From positions 1,251,700-1,315,699 of the forward strand of contig CP036272.1 in assembly GCA_007745635.1 (NCBI GenBank): a stretch of 64,000 nt of DNA, given 5' to 3'. How positions within the stretch are numbered: the first letter of the stretch is position 1; every line of letters begins with the position of its first letter. The translations under genes were made by a program, and so were the position numbers. Under the pieces are notes generated by a model. That model saw only the letters and a program-made list of their open reading frames with translations. It searched no databases and was not told the DNA's origin. Shown here piece by piece: positions 17,136-25,828 of the stretch. This stretch comes from Stieleria bergensis. GTDB lineage: Bacteria > Planctomycetota > Planctomycetia > Pirellulales > Pirellulaceae.

Positions 17136-17723
17136 TTACAGCACACCCTTGGTGCTGGGAATCGCGTCACTGCGAGGATCGCTTTCGGCGGCCATGCGAA
17201 TCGAGCGTGCGAGTGACTTGAACACGCATTCCGCGATGTGATGGCTATTGCGACCATGGTGCAGCACCACATGCACATTGCTGTGACTGTTGGCTGCAAA
17301 GGATTGCCAAAAGTGTTCAATCAGTTCGCTGTCAAAGTTGCCGATCTTATCCGCTTTGATTGGGGCATGGTATTCAAACGCATAACGGCCACCAAGATCC
17401 ACCGCGGATGTGACTAGGCACTCATCCATTGGCAAGGTGAAGTGACCGTAGCGTCGCATGCCAGCTCGGTCGCCCAGCGCTTGGTGAATGGCTTGACCAA
17501 GCGCGATGCCGATGTCTTCGGTGGTGTGGTGATCATCGACGTGCAGGTCGCCTTTGGCCTGAACCTCTAAATCGATCAACGCATGCTTGGCTAGCAGATC
17601 CAGCATGTGATCCAGAAAGCCAACCCCAGAGTTTCGCTGGCCCTGGCCACTGCCGTCTACGTTTACAGACAGCTGAATATCGGTTTCACCGGTGACGCGA
17701 TGGATGGATGCAGTGCGTGACAT
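17136..17723 (-). CDS. hisB: imidazoleglycerol-phosphate dehydratase
   Basis: A 195-residue monofunctional dehydratase, step 6 of histidine biosynthesis, converting imidazole-glycerol phosphate to imidazole-acetol phosphate. The manganese-binding His/Glu motifs are present twice: GFLDHMLDLLAKH with DDHHTTEDIGIALG in the first half and HHGRNSHHIAECVFKSLAR in the second. It lacks the N-terminal HAD histidinol-phosphatase domain found in enterobacterial HisB, so a separate phosphatase is required; the gene at 32.2 kb is a candidate. It is the last gene of a hisD-hisC-hisB set on the minus strand, 137 bp after hisC. Confidence 0.97.
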   Translation of the reverse strand: MSRTASIHRVTGETDIQLSVNVDGSGQGQRNSGVGFLDHMLDLLAKHALIDLEVQAKGDLHVDDHHTTEDIGIALGQAIHQALGDRAGMRRYGHFTLPMDECLVTSAVDLGGRYAFEYHAPIKADKIGNFDSELIEHFWQSFAANSHSNVHVVLHHGRNSHHIAECVFKSLARSIRMAAESDPRSDAIPSTKGVL

Positions 17724-17860
17724 GAGATCACCTATCGAGTTGGGAAGTGAGACGCGGGGAAAGCCATGTAAGAGAAACGCAGTGAAGTTTGAATCCTGAT
17801 TGCCGGAGCGGCTAGCCGATCCAGGTGATCCAGCCGGTTGCCAGCAACACGCTGCCCGAA

Positions 17861-18919
17861 CTATTGGAAGAATCGTTCTATCATCATCATGCAGGCGTCA
17901 ATCTGTTGGTCGGTGCCGACGGAAATACGGATCCCATCTCCCCAATCGGGAAAGTCCATGTAGCGGACCAGGATCTGATTCTTCTTCAGAAAATCGTACA
18001 ACTCTTGGTGCTGACCCTGGGGGTGCTGCGCCCAGACAAAGTTCGCTTGCGAAGGGGTGACGTGAAAGTCCATTTCCGTCAAACGCTGTTCCATCCGCTG
18101 CCGCGTCTGCTTGAGCTTGGCGACAACTTCTGTCAGCCAATCTTGTTGGCTAATCGCTGCGGTAGCGGCAACGATCGAAAGATAGTCACAGTTGTAACTG
18201 TCCTTTATGCTGGCCAGACGATTGATCAGCGCGGGCTGAGCGACCAAGAAACCGAAGCGAATCCCAGCCAGTCCGTACGCTTTGCTGAACGTTCGTGTGA
18301 CCAAGAGGTTGTCGTGCTTTTGAACCAAGTCCAAACAGTTGCTGTCAGCAAAGTCCGCGTAGGCTTCGTCGACCACCAAAGGGCAGGGCAGGGCGGATGC
18401 GATCTCGCTGATCTGTTCCGGGGCGACGACCGTTCCACTGGGGCTGTTGGGATTCGGTAAAAACACCAATCGCAAATCATCATCCGCGTTGGTGAAGTGA
18501 GTGGGCAGATGCCAGCCGTCAAGAAAGTGAATCTGTTCCCAGTTGGCTGCTTGGATGTCCGCCAAGGTCCGATAGAGAATGTAGCTAGGGTACGGCAGTC
18601 GCAGCTTTTCCTGTTCGCCCACAAAGCCGCGAACCAGAATCGTTAAAATGTCGTCGCTGCCATTGCCTGCCAAAACCCACTCCGGTCCGGGCAGACCGAG
18701 TGCATCAGCGGCCGCCCGGCGAAACGCGTTGGCCATCGGGTCGGGATAGCGATTCAGTGGTCCGGTCGCAGCTTCTTGTAACGCACTGACCACTGCCGGC
18801 GCTGGCGGGTAAGGGTTTTCGTTGGTGTTTAACTTGATGAACTTGCCCGGTGGCGGTTGTTCACCGGGAGCGTAAGGCAGCATCTTGGCAAGCGCTGGAC
18901 GCAGGTCGATCTTAGTCAT
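17861..18919 (-). CDS. hisC: histidinol-phosphate aminotransferase
   Basis: A 352-residue class I/II PLP aminotransferase that makes histidinol phosphate from imidazole-acetol phosphate with glutamate as donor. The signature blocks are KLNTNENPYPPAP near the N-terminus, NGSDDILTILVRGF, NPNSPSGT, VVDEAYADF and FSKAYGLAGIRFGF with the PLP lysine at 213. The length is normal. It starts 20 bases after the hisD stop and is clearly co-transcribed with it. HisC-type enzymes can also act on aromatic amino acids, but the his context makes histidine synthesis the main role. Confidence 0.96.
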   Translation of the reverse strand: MTKIDLRPALAKMLPYAPGEQPPPGKFIKLNTNENPYPPAPAVVSALQEAATGPLNRYPDPMANAFRRAAADALGLPGPEWVLAGNGSDDILTILVRGFVGEQEKLRLPYPSYILYRTLADIQAANWEQIHFLDGWHLPTHFTNADDDLRLVFLPNPNSPSGTVVAPEQISEIASALPCPLVVDEAYADFADSNCLDLVQKHDNLLVTRTFSKAYGLAGIRFGFLVAQPALINRLASIKDSYNCDYLSIVAATAAISQQDWLTEVVAKLKQTRQRMEQRLTEMDFHVTPSQANFVWAQHPQGQHQELYDFLKKNQILVRYMDFPDWGDGIRISVGTDQQIDACMMMIERFFQ

Positions 18920-18939
18920 GATGATTTAATGGGACGGGG

Positions 18940-20298
18940 CTATCGGCGAATGGAAACACTGCGAGCGTGAGCGGTTAAGCCTTCTTTCTCCGCCAGTCGT
19001 TCAACATCTTCGGCAATTTCAATCATCGCGTCTTGCTGGAATGATGTGACGCTGCCGCTACGTAAGAAACTATTGCTACACAGTCCAGCCGCCCAGGTGC
19101 ACGTTCCGCCGGTTGGCAACACGTGACTCGGTCCGGCAGCGTAGTCTCCCAGTGCCACAGGCGTGTAGTGGCCCAGGAATGCAGCGCCACTGTTTCGCAG
19201 CTTGTCCATTTGCTGCTCAGGGTTTTCGGTTTGGATATGCAGGTGTTCGGGGGCAAAGGTGTCGGTCAGTTGGCAGGCATGTTCGCTGTCACGCACCAAG
19301 ATCAGGGCTCCAAAAGCAGCTAAGGCATCGCGCGTCAAATCGCTGCGATCAAGCAACTTCAGTTGCTTGCCAAGCTCTGCTTTGACAGCTTCGATGACGT
19401 CTGCTTCCCAGGTGATCAGGATGGCACTGCCGGGGGAGTGTTCGGCCTGAGCCAATAGGTCCGCGGCGATGAAGTCCGCTCGCGCGCTGTGGTCAGCAAT
19501 CACGATGACTTCACTGGGGCCGGCAAAGGAGTCGATGTCAACCACTCCGTAAACATGCTTCTTGGCCAAGGCAACAAACAGATTGCCGGGGCCGACGATT
19601 TTTTGCACGGCGGGAACCGAGTCGGTTCCATAGGCCATCGCAGCCACCGCATGAGCGCCTCCCATGCGGTAGACCTCGGTGACGCCCAGTTCGTGACAGG
19701 TCGCCAGCATGTCCTGGTTGTAGGCTCCAAACGGGGTCGGAGGTGCAACAACGGCAATCTCATCCACTCCAGCCACTTGAGCTGGCACCACTGTCATCAG
19801 AACTGTCGAAGGATACGCCGCCGCGCCGCCGGGAACGCAGACGCCCACTCGTTTCAACGGTACATAACGCTGGGTCAGTGTGACGCCCGGTTTCGGGCTA
19901 ATGCTGACGTCTTGATGGAGGATTGCCTTTTGAAAGGTTGCCACATTGTCGCGAATCCGACCGATGGTGGCGATCAGTGCCGGGTCAGCCGCCGCGTGGG
20001 CCGCTGCTAAATCCTCCGCTGGAACTCGCAGTTGCTCGGTAGTCAGGTCGGCCTTGTCAAGCTGCTTGCTGTAGTGCAGCAGCGCCTGATCGCCCTGGGA
20101 TTTGACTTCACCGCAAATCCGCTCGACCACCTCAACGGGACTGAGCGGAGCTCCAAAGACGGCTTCGGTCAGTGCTCGCCCCTGGGGGGAAACCACGTCT
20201 CCTTGCGGACTGAGTTTCTCGCGCAGTTGGTCGAGTGCGGCGGTCGAACCATCGCGAGCGTCAAAGAACGCGATCAGATTACAATCGGACTGAGTCAT
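18940..20298 (-). CDS. hisD: histidinol dehydrogenase
   Basis: A 452-residue zinc enzyme that oxidises histidinol twice with NAD to give histidine. Typical blocks are RYVPLKRVGVCVPGGAAAYPSTVLM, YRMGGAHAVAAMAYGT, VDSFAGPSEVIVIAD and PEHLHIQTENP; the Gln/His zinc ligands fall in these. It is slightly longer than the usual 430 residues because of a longer N-terminal region. It is the first gene of the his set, preceded by a 286-bp leader with unusual alternative hairpins (20442-20491), which suggests regulated expression. Confidence 0.97.
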   Translation of the reverse strand: MTQSDCNLIAFFDARDGSTAALDQLREKLSPQGDVVSPQGRALTEAVFGAPLSPVEVVERICGEVKSQGDQALLHYSKQLDKADLTTEQLRVPAEDLAAAHAAADPALIATIGRIRDNVATFQKAILHQDVSISPKPGVTLTQRYVPLKRVGVCVPGGAAAYPSTVLMTVVPAQVAGVDEIAVVAPPTPFGAYNQDMLATCHELGVTEVYRMGGAHAVAAMAYGTDSVPAVQKIVGPGNLFVALAKKHVYGVVDIDSFAGPSEVIVIADHSARADFIAADLLAQAEHSPGSAILITWEADVIEAVKAELGKQLKLLDRSDLTRDALAAFGALILVRDSEHACQLTDTFAPEHLHIQTENPEQQMDKLRNSGAAFLGHYTPVALGDYAAGPSHVLPTGGTCTWAAGLCSNSFLRSGSVTSFQQDAMIEIAEDVERLAEKEGLTAHARSVSIRR

Positions 20299-20323
20299 TT
20301 CGTCAGGCAGAGGTAAGGGGCTG

Positions 20324-20346
20324 GGGAATTTCGCCAGCGAATTCCC
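20324..20346 (-). promoter_or_regulatory. hairpin just upstream of hisD
   Basis: GGGAATT/AATTCCC inverted repeat with a 9-base loop, 26-48 bases ahead of the hisD start. It sits where a structure could affect ribosome access. Whether it is functional is unknown. Confidence 0.35.
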
Positions 20347-20441
20347 AGGTCAATGAATCAGACATGATAGGCTGGCCAGCGAAATTGGTACACTGCCGCT
20401 GCCTGCGTAGAGCAGGAATTCACCTAGCGGGTTCGGTCACC

Positions 20442-20491
20442 GACGACGCGACATCCTGCCGCGTCGTCAAATCCATCGACGCGACAGGATG
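20442..20491 (-). promoter_or_regulatory. mutually exclusive hairpins in the hisD leader
   Basis: Two overlapping stems can form. One is the perfect 9-bp GACGACGCG/CGCGTCGTC (20442-20468). The other is a 15-bp stem joining 20452-20466 to 20477-20491. In the minus-strand RNA the only imperfection of the longer stem becomes a G-U pair, whereas in plus-strand RNA it is a C-A mismatch. This points to function in the hisD transcript. No T-run or His-rich leader peptide is obvious, so calling it an attenuator is only an inference. Confidence 0.4.
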
Positions 20492-20584
20492 CCACGTTTG
20501 CTGATGCTTGGGGCTCTGTTGACCCAAGCCACCGATGACAGCGGCCCCCACATTCCCAATTTGCAGCCTAGCTGACCGAGCAAC

Positions 20585-22318
20585 TTGAGCCATCAAACTG
20601 ATTCTTCCGCCGACCGCGTCCCCTCGGCCCGTCATGTTCACGGGCAAGAGGGATCGACTGACGGCCCTCAGCCAACCGCTTGGCAGCTGTGGTCATTGGC
20701 GGGGCTAGCCGCCGTAATGACGCTCTGTTTTCGCTGGGCATCCTGCGGCGAAAGTCTGTGGGTCGACGAATTGCACTCCGCCTGGGTCGCTGTCGGGCCG
20801 CTGAGCGAAGTGACGGCTCGAGCAGCAATCGGCAACCAACAACCGAGCTACTTTCTAGGTTTGTGGGCCTGGTTGCACGTGTTCGGCGAATCTGAAATCG
20901 CTTTGCGGTTGAGCAGTGTTCTTGCCAGCGTCTTGACCAGTGTCTTGCTAGCCATCAGCGTTGCCCGCACGACACGCTCGTTTGCAACTGGCCTGCTGGC
21001 TGGCAGTTTCCTGGCGATTGACAAAGACGCGATCTTTTTTGGTTGCGAATTAAGACCTTATGCGTGGGTGATGCTGTGCGCTGCTGTGGCACTGCTGTGT
21101 TGGTCAAGTGGATTGCAATGTCGCTGCCGAGCAGCGCGGCAGTGGTGGTGGTTCGGGTTGGTCAGCAGCGTTTGCGCAGCGGTTTTATTGCATCCGACCA
21201 GCCTGCCTGTCATGGGACCGTTCTTTATCCTGTCACTGATTTCCGGACGGCTCGCGGCGACACATCCAGCATCCGAGGCTCAGGCGACTGCGGCCAGTCG
21301 TCTACCGCTGATTTGTGCCCTCGCCGTGCTGGTGGCATCGGTGGTTTGTTTTGGGGGCGCGACGATGCAGCAGGCATGGAGCCATCGGCAACGCTGGAGT
21401 GGGTTTGCGTCGGCGGATTCCTGGAGTCAGTGGTTGCAGGCTTGGCATTGGCAGTCGATGGTGGTCACGCCTGCGGTGATCAGCTTGCTGGTCGGCGCGA
21501 TCGGATGGCGATTGGGGGCACGGTCGAGCGCGCATCGCGTCAGCTGGCAGACGCTCTTGGTGAGCCTCTTGCCATTGGTTTCGGCAGCGATTGGGATCAC
21601 AGCGATCTTGATTGCGGCCAAGGACTACGGTGTGCCGTTGTGGCAGAAACGCTATTTTGTCGCCGCCTTTCCGTTGATCATCTGGACCACCGCCGCGCTC
21701 TTTGGATGGGCCATCAAATTGATCGCAACCGTCGCTGTGTTTGATCCCCATCAAGCCAAACGCTCTGCCTGGCGACTCGGCTTGTTGAGTGCGGTGCTGG
21801 TGGGCGGATTGTGTGGTAAGACGCTGGTTGATCAGGGGTTGATGGCTCAGATTCGGCAGGGCTACTGGCCTCAACAGCGACGCGGTGAACCGTGGCGTCA
21901 AGCAGTCAGCATCATCGATGAACATGCCCCACCTGCTCAGCCCGGTTCGGGGTCGGTGATCTGGATCGATGGTGGATTGATTGAGTCGCAGTTCATGCGC
22001 GAACCGCAGTCTCAAAACAGCTCAATGCCGCAGGCTTTGGAGCAGTATTTGAAGCTGCCGGTGACGGGGATTTACAGAGTGCAAGAACCGATCGAGGTGT
22101 TCAATGTCTATGAACATGAATCCTGGTTGAAAAGTCGCTGGAATCGCCAGGAAAGTCCGCCAAAACGCATTTGGTTGTTAGCCCGTTGCTCGGTTGACGG
22201 AGTACAACAATACGTAGACAAACTAAAACGGCTGGCTCTTTCCCAGACGCCGCGAGAAATGCTTAGCACTTGGCATCAAGACAAGCGAGTGATTCTGGTG
22301 GAGCTGACCTTTCAGTGA
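20585..22318 (+). CDS. GT39/ArnT-like membrane glycosyltransferase
   Basis: A 577-residue integral membrane protein with about ten or more hydrophobic segments and a soluble C-terminal part (about 440-577). The first periplasmic loop has WVDELHSAW, matching the DE motif of dolichyl/undecaprenyl-phosphate-sugar glycosyltransferases, and a later loop has ELRPYAW, a hallmark of the GT39/GT83 (PMT/ArnT) superfamily. It would transfer a sugar from a polyprenyl carrier at the outer face of the membrane. The acceptor is unknown. It starts with TTG (20585), with no good alternative before the first helix. It is transcribed away from hisD. Confidence 0.72.
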   Translation: MSHQTDSSADRVPSARHVHGQEGSTDGPQPTAWQLWSLAGLAAVMTLCFRWASCGESLWVDELHSAWVAVGPLSEVTARAAIGNQQPSYFLGLWAWLHVFGESEIALRLSSVLASVLTSVLLAISVARTTRSFATGLLAGSFLAIDKDAIFFGCELRPYAWVMLCAAVALLCWSSGLQCRCRAARQWWWFGLVSSVCAAVLLHPTSLPVMGPFFILSLISGRLAATHPASEAQATAASRLPLICALAVLVASVVCFGGATMQQAWSHRQRWSGFASADSWSQWLQAWHWQSMVVTPAVISLLVGAIGWRLGARSSAHRVSWQTLLVSLLPLVSAAIGITAILIAAKDYGVPLWQKRYFVAAFPLIIWTTAALFGWAIKLIATVAVFDPHQAKRSAWRLGLLSAVLVGGLCGKTLVDQGLMAQIRQGYWPQQRRGEPWRQAVSIIDEHAPPAQPGSGSVIWIDGGLIESQFMREPQSQNSSMPQALEQYLKLPVTGIYRVQEPIEVFNVYEHESWLKSRWNRQESPPKRIWLLARCSVDGVQQYVDKLKRLALSQTPREMLSTWHQDKRVILVELTFQ

Positions 22319-22394
22319 CTCGCATGCACTCCCGCTTCGCTGGCGGCCGATCAGGCATTCACAGTTTTTTTTCCTTAATCATTCGGTGAACACT

Positions 22395-23975
22395 ATGAAT
22401 CTGATCCATCGTGATTCCACCTCGAATGGCCGTGTTCGTTGTGTTCAGTTCACCAGTGCGTCGATCGGTGCCTTGAGAACCTGGATCGCGATGATCTGCA
22501 TCGTGGTGCTGTTGGCTCAGGTTCAGCCGTTGGCGGCTCAGACGATTGGGGAACCGATTCGGCCAGCAGGGCAGGGTGATGTCGTCGCCGATCAAACGTC
22601 TGTGCCTGAAGGACCGAAACAGCAGGAAGCGGGACGGAACCAGGCCGCAGAGCGTGGTTATCGGTTCTTAATCGAGCAACCCGTTTTGCCAGGCGATTTT
22701 ACCGCCCAGGTCTTCGATCAGTTGTGGACGGTCTGGCCCGAACCGTTGCGAAGGAAAGCCGAGCAAGCAGGCGCCAAGCAGCGCCGTTTGATGATTTTAG
22801 ATCGTTATGGTTTGACCGTTCGACCGAACGACGATTCGCTCAATCCCCTGCAGTATGTTGTTGATCAGCGAGGGGCGTTCACGATGAACTGTTTCGCCTG
22901 TCATGGCGGCAGCGTGTATGGCAAAGTCATGCCTGGGGCTCCCAACAATCGCTACGCGTTGCAATCGTTGACCGAAGACATTGGCAAGGTCAAGTTGAGA
23001 CTGGGGATTCTGCCGGGGACAATGGAACTCGGAGCGATCTTCATCCCGCTGGGAACCAATAATGGCACGACCAATGCGGTCGTGTTCGGGATGGCACTGC
23101 TCAATGGACGTGATGCAGACTTGAACGTCATTCCCAAGTTGCCAGGCAAGTTCATTCATCATGACATGGATGCCCCGCCGTGGTGGCACTTTTCCAAGAA
23201 GCCCCAGATCTACATCGATGGCTTTGCGGCAAAGGGGCATCGAGCGTTGATGCAGTTCTCGCTGGTGCCTGAAAATGGGCCAGACTTCTTTCACCGTCAT
23301 GAAGATGACTTTCGCGACGTGTTTGCTTACATCAGTTCGATTGAGCCACCGAAGTATGACGGGCCGATCGACCAACCCTTGGCTGACCGAGGTCGAAAGG
23401 TGTTCAATCAATCCTGTGCGGATTGCCATGGAACGTATGGCCAGAATGCTGACTACCCAAATCTTCGTGTGCCGATCGATCAAGTTGGTACCGATCCAGT
23501 CCGATTGAAAGCCCTGACTCCGGAGGGACGCCAGCGTTATGCTGACAGCTGGTTTGCTCGTTCCTCGGCTAAAGACGATGCCGCCAAAGATGGTCCAGCT
23601 GGCAACGAAACCGCACGCGAAACGAAGCTCGAGACGGTGATCGTTCCCGGCGGTTATGTCGCTCCGCCACTGGATGGTGTTTGGGCCAGTGCGCCATACT
23701 TTCACAACGGCAGCGTGCCCACTCTGTGGCACGTGATGCATCCTGAACAGCGGCCCGTGGTGTGGCGACCGCTCGATCAGACCATGGATCAGCAGAAGGT
23801 CGGATTGAACGTAGAAACGCTGGTCCAGGTGCCAGCTGCGATCCAAGACCCGCTGCTGCGCCGCAGTTACTTCGACACACGAAAGTCAGGCAAAAGCCGG
23901 CAAGGTCACGATTTCCCCAATCAGCTAAATGAAGATGAGAAGGCCGCTGTCTTGGAGTATCTGAAAACGCTCTAG
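22395..23975 (+). CDS. exported two-haem cytochrome c protein
   Basis: A 526-residue protein with a long signal sequence (hydrophobic core about 27-47, ending PLAAQ). Two haem-attachment motifs are visible: CFACH in the first third and CADCH around residue 340. The C-terminal block with PPLDGVWASAPYFHNGSVPTLWHV is shared by di-haem peroxidases, thiol-oxidase-like proteins and RoxA-type rubber oxygenases. The size (about 480 mature residues) is nearer to the last group. It would be matured by the CcsA/ResB system encoded at 37.4 kb. The natural substrate is unknown. A GTG three codons upstream (22386) is an alternative start. Confidence 0.83.
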   Translation: MNLIHRDSTSNGRVRCVQFTSASIGALRTWIAMICIVVLLAQVQPLAAQTIGEPIRPAGQGDVVADQTSVPEGPKQQEAGRNQAAERGYRFLIEQPVLPGDFTAQVFDQLWTVWPEPLRRKAEQAGAKQRRLMILDRYGLTVRPNDDSLNPLQYVVDQRGAFTMNCFACHGGSVYGKVMPGAPNNRYALQSLTEDIGKVKLRLGILPGTMELGAIFIPLGTNNGTTNAVVFGMALLNGRDADLNVIPKLPGKFIHHDMDAPPWWHFSKKPQIYIDGFAAKGHRALMQFSLVPENGPDFFHRHEDDFRDVFAYISSIEPPKYDGPIDQPLADRGRKVFNQSCADCHGTYGQNADYPNLRVPIDQVGTDPVRLKALTPEGRQRYADSWFARSSAKDDAAKDGPAGNETARETKLETVIVPGGYVAPPLDGVWASAPYFHNGSVPTLWHVMHPEQRPVVWRPLDQTMDQQKVGLNVETLVQVPAAIQDPLLRRSYFDTRKSGKSRQGHDFPNQLNEDEKAAVLEYLKTL

Positions 23976-24031
23976 AGTGTACTGTCCGCCGCGTTTGCTT
24001 GGGCGGCACCGCAGTGCTGGATGGTTTCCAC

Positions 24032-25492
24032 TTATTGAGGGCGTGATTTCTGTGGCTGTTGAAGCTCCATGTCGTCTTCGCTTAGCAGGCGAGTTCCTAG
24101 TAGGATGCCGGTGCCTCGTAGACGGTACAGGAAGTAAATCATCCCCACCAACATCAAGCCACTACAGACGTAGAAGATCTTGTGCGGTGCCTCTTCAAAG
24201 AGTGGGTAGATCAGTTCGTAAAGGAACCCTGAGGCCACCATGAAGGCAAACGAGGCTGCGTTGGCGGTCCCCAGGAAACGTCCTCGCTCGCCATCAGGCG
24301 AATACTTTTGCAGCATCGCTTGCAGCGGGACAATGTAAAAACCTGCAAAGAACCCTGCACAGAAAATGAATGCGGCCACATTGGAAAGCGCCACACGCAG
24401 ATAAGGTTGCTCCCCGTTCAGAGCGGGGTCAACAAAGCCTAGTAAAAAGAAGAACACCGTTAGCCCGAGGGCACCGATCGTGATCAGTCTTGGCTCAATG
24501 CGTTTCCCTGAGACAAAGCCGGCAAAGGCACATCCCAAGCCGACGGCGATGCCGAGAATCGCCATCAACAAACTGGCTTCGTCGTCGCCAACGGCTTGGA
24601 TCCCTTGGCCAACGGTCGCGTCCAAGATCTCTTTGTACAGTGGCAGGACCACCAACGCCAACGCCGCCAACAGATAAAAGTACGACCACGCGAGCATCAC
24701 CATCAGCAAACGTGTGCTGGCCATTTCTTTAATCGTTTGCCGGTAGGTCCCAAAGGGATTGGGATTGATGACAAGGTCTGCGTCACCTTTTCTGGTTTGG
24801 GTGATCAACGCGCTAGCGGCCAGGCCCATCAGCGCCGTCCCGACCATCAACACACCCGGTAGCCAGGCCAGTGCCTCAGTTCCATCGGTTCCGTTGTAAT
24901 GTCGACTGGCAAATCCTGCGATCACGGTTCCCAAGATCACCGCGATGTTGGTGGTCATGTTGATCGTGCCGTTGGCGCGGCTCAGGTTCGGCGACGACAC
25001 CAGTTCAGGAATCATGCCGTATTTGGCTGGGCCGAAGAAGGAGCTTTGGCAGGTCAGCATGACCAGAGAAATCACTGTCAGTGGCAGGCTATGCAAATAG
25101 AACCCTAGGCCGGCGAGCATCGCAATGGGGACTTCAGCGATTTTCACCCAGACCGTCACTCGGCGTTTGCTGAAGCGGTCAGCGATTTGCCCGCCGACGC
25201 CGGAGATCAACAGGAACGGCAACGAAAAGCAGACTTGCACCCAGCCGACGCCTAGCTGGCCGGTCCAGTGGCCGCTGACGAGACTGAAGACCAGAATCAC
25301 CTTCAGAAGATTGTCGTTCATCGCGCCAAAGAACTGCGCAATCAGCAGTCCCTGAAAGCCACGGTGCCAAATCGAGCGTCCGTCGTGATCCTGGTCATCA
25401 TTGGCTGGCAAATCGCTGCTCGATTGATCCGCGGCGGACGCCTCATTGGGATGCGAGTCTTGTTCGAGTTGAGTGTCGCTGTCCGATGGCAT
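24032..25492 (-). CDS. MFS transporter, lysophospholipid-transporter (LplT)-like
   Basis: A 486-residue major facilitator with twelve hydrophobic segments preceded by an acidic N-terminal tail. The first loop contains GVGGQIADRFSKRRVTVWVKIAEV, the MFS signature between helices 2 and 3. The segments FFGPAKYGMIPELV and GFYIVPLQAMLQKYSPDGERGRFLG are strongly reminiscent of LplT/Aas-type transporters, which flip lysophospholipids for re-acylation. No acyltransferase domain is fused or adjacent, so the substrate is inferred only from similarity. The ATG at 25492 is preferred; upstream codons to 25600 look non-native. It converges on the cytochrome gene. Confidence 0.82.
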   Translation of the reverse strand: MPSDSDTQLEQDSHPNEASAADQSSSDLPANDDQDHDGRSIWHRGFQGLLIAQFFGAMNDNLLKVILVFSLVSGHWTGQLGVGWVQVCFSLPFLLISGVGGQIADRFSKRRVTVWVKIAEVPIAMLAGLGFYLHSLPLTVISLVMLTCQSSFFGPAKYGMIPELVSSPNLSRANGTINMTTNIAVILGTVIAGFASRHYNGTDGTEALAWLPGVLMVGTALMGLAASALITQTRKGDADLVINPNPFGTYRQTIKEMASTRLLMVMLAWSYFYLLAALALVVLPLYKEILDATVGQGIQAVGDDEASLLMAILGIAVGLGCAFAGFVSGKRIEPRLITIGALGLTVFFFLLGFVDPALNGEQPYLRVALSNVAAFIFCAGFFAGFYIVPLQAMLQKYSPDGERGRFLGTANAASFAFMVASGFLYELIYPLFEEAPHKIFYVCSGLMLVGMIYFLYRLRGTGILLGTRLLSEDDMELQQPQKSRPQ

Positions 25493-25700
25493 GGCAGTCC
25501 CGAGAGGTTGTGACGAGCGGGAGATCGAGTACAAAGCACGATTCCGTGAGGCGATTCTAGCAGCAGTGGTCTTTTGACAAGAGCCCAATGCCAGCGCCAT
25601 GATGCGGACTCTTTCTGCTTTTTTCGGGCGTCAAGAGAAAGCTGGAATGCCTGTTGCCGATCTGTTTTTAGTGCGCGAGACGCTTGTCCGGTGTTGCTGT

Positions 25701-25780
25701 GGCTGGTTGGCGTTGCCAACCACTTCACCCTCACCTCGCCTAGGCTCGACTGTCCCGCCAGCGGGAGAGTTCAGTCAACG
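25701..25780 (-). repeat. dispersed double-hairpin repeat, array unit A
   Basis: An intact copy on the minus strand, first of three adjacent units. It holds the small hairpin GGTTGGCGTTGCCAACC, the CCCTCACCTCGC linker and the large hairpin (here with one change, TGTCCCGCCAGCGGGAGA). It ends in CAGTCAACG. Confidence 0.85.
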
Positions 25781-25799
25781 AATGGTCGACGGTTTCGCT

Positions 25800-25828
25800 G
25801 TGGCTGGTTGGCGTGGCCAACCCCTTCA
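25800..25828 (-). repeat. array unit B, 3' part, cut by group II intron 2
   Basis: A short piece of the repeat (GGTTGGCGTGGCCAACCCCTTCA) ends exactly where intron copy 2 begins. The rest of the unit is at 27747-27801. Confidence 0.8.

Noticed and set aside
22797-23846. 349-codon frame opposite the di-haem cytochrome
   Set aside because: The cytochrome has signal peptide and haem motifs; the opposite frame has none.
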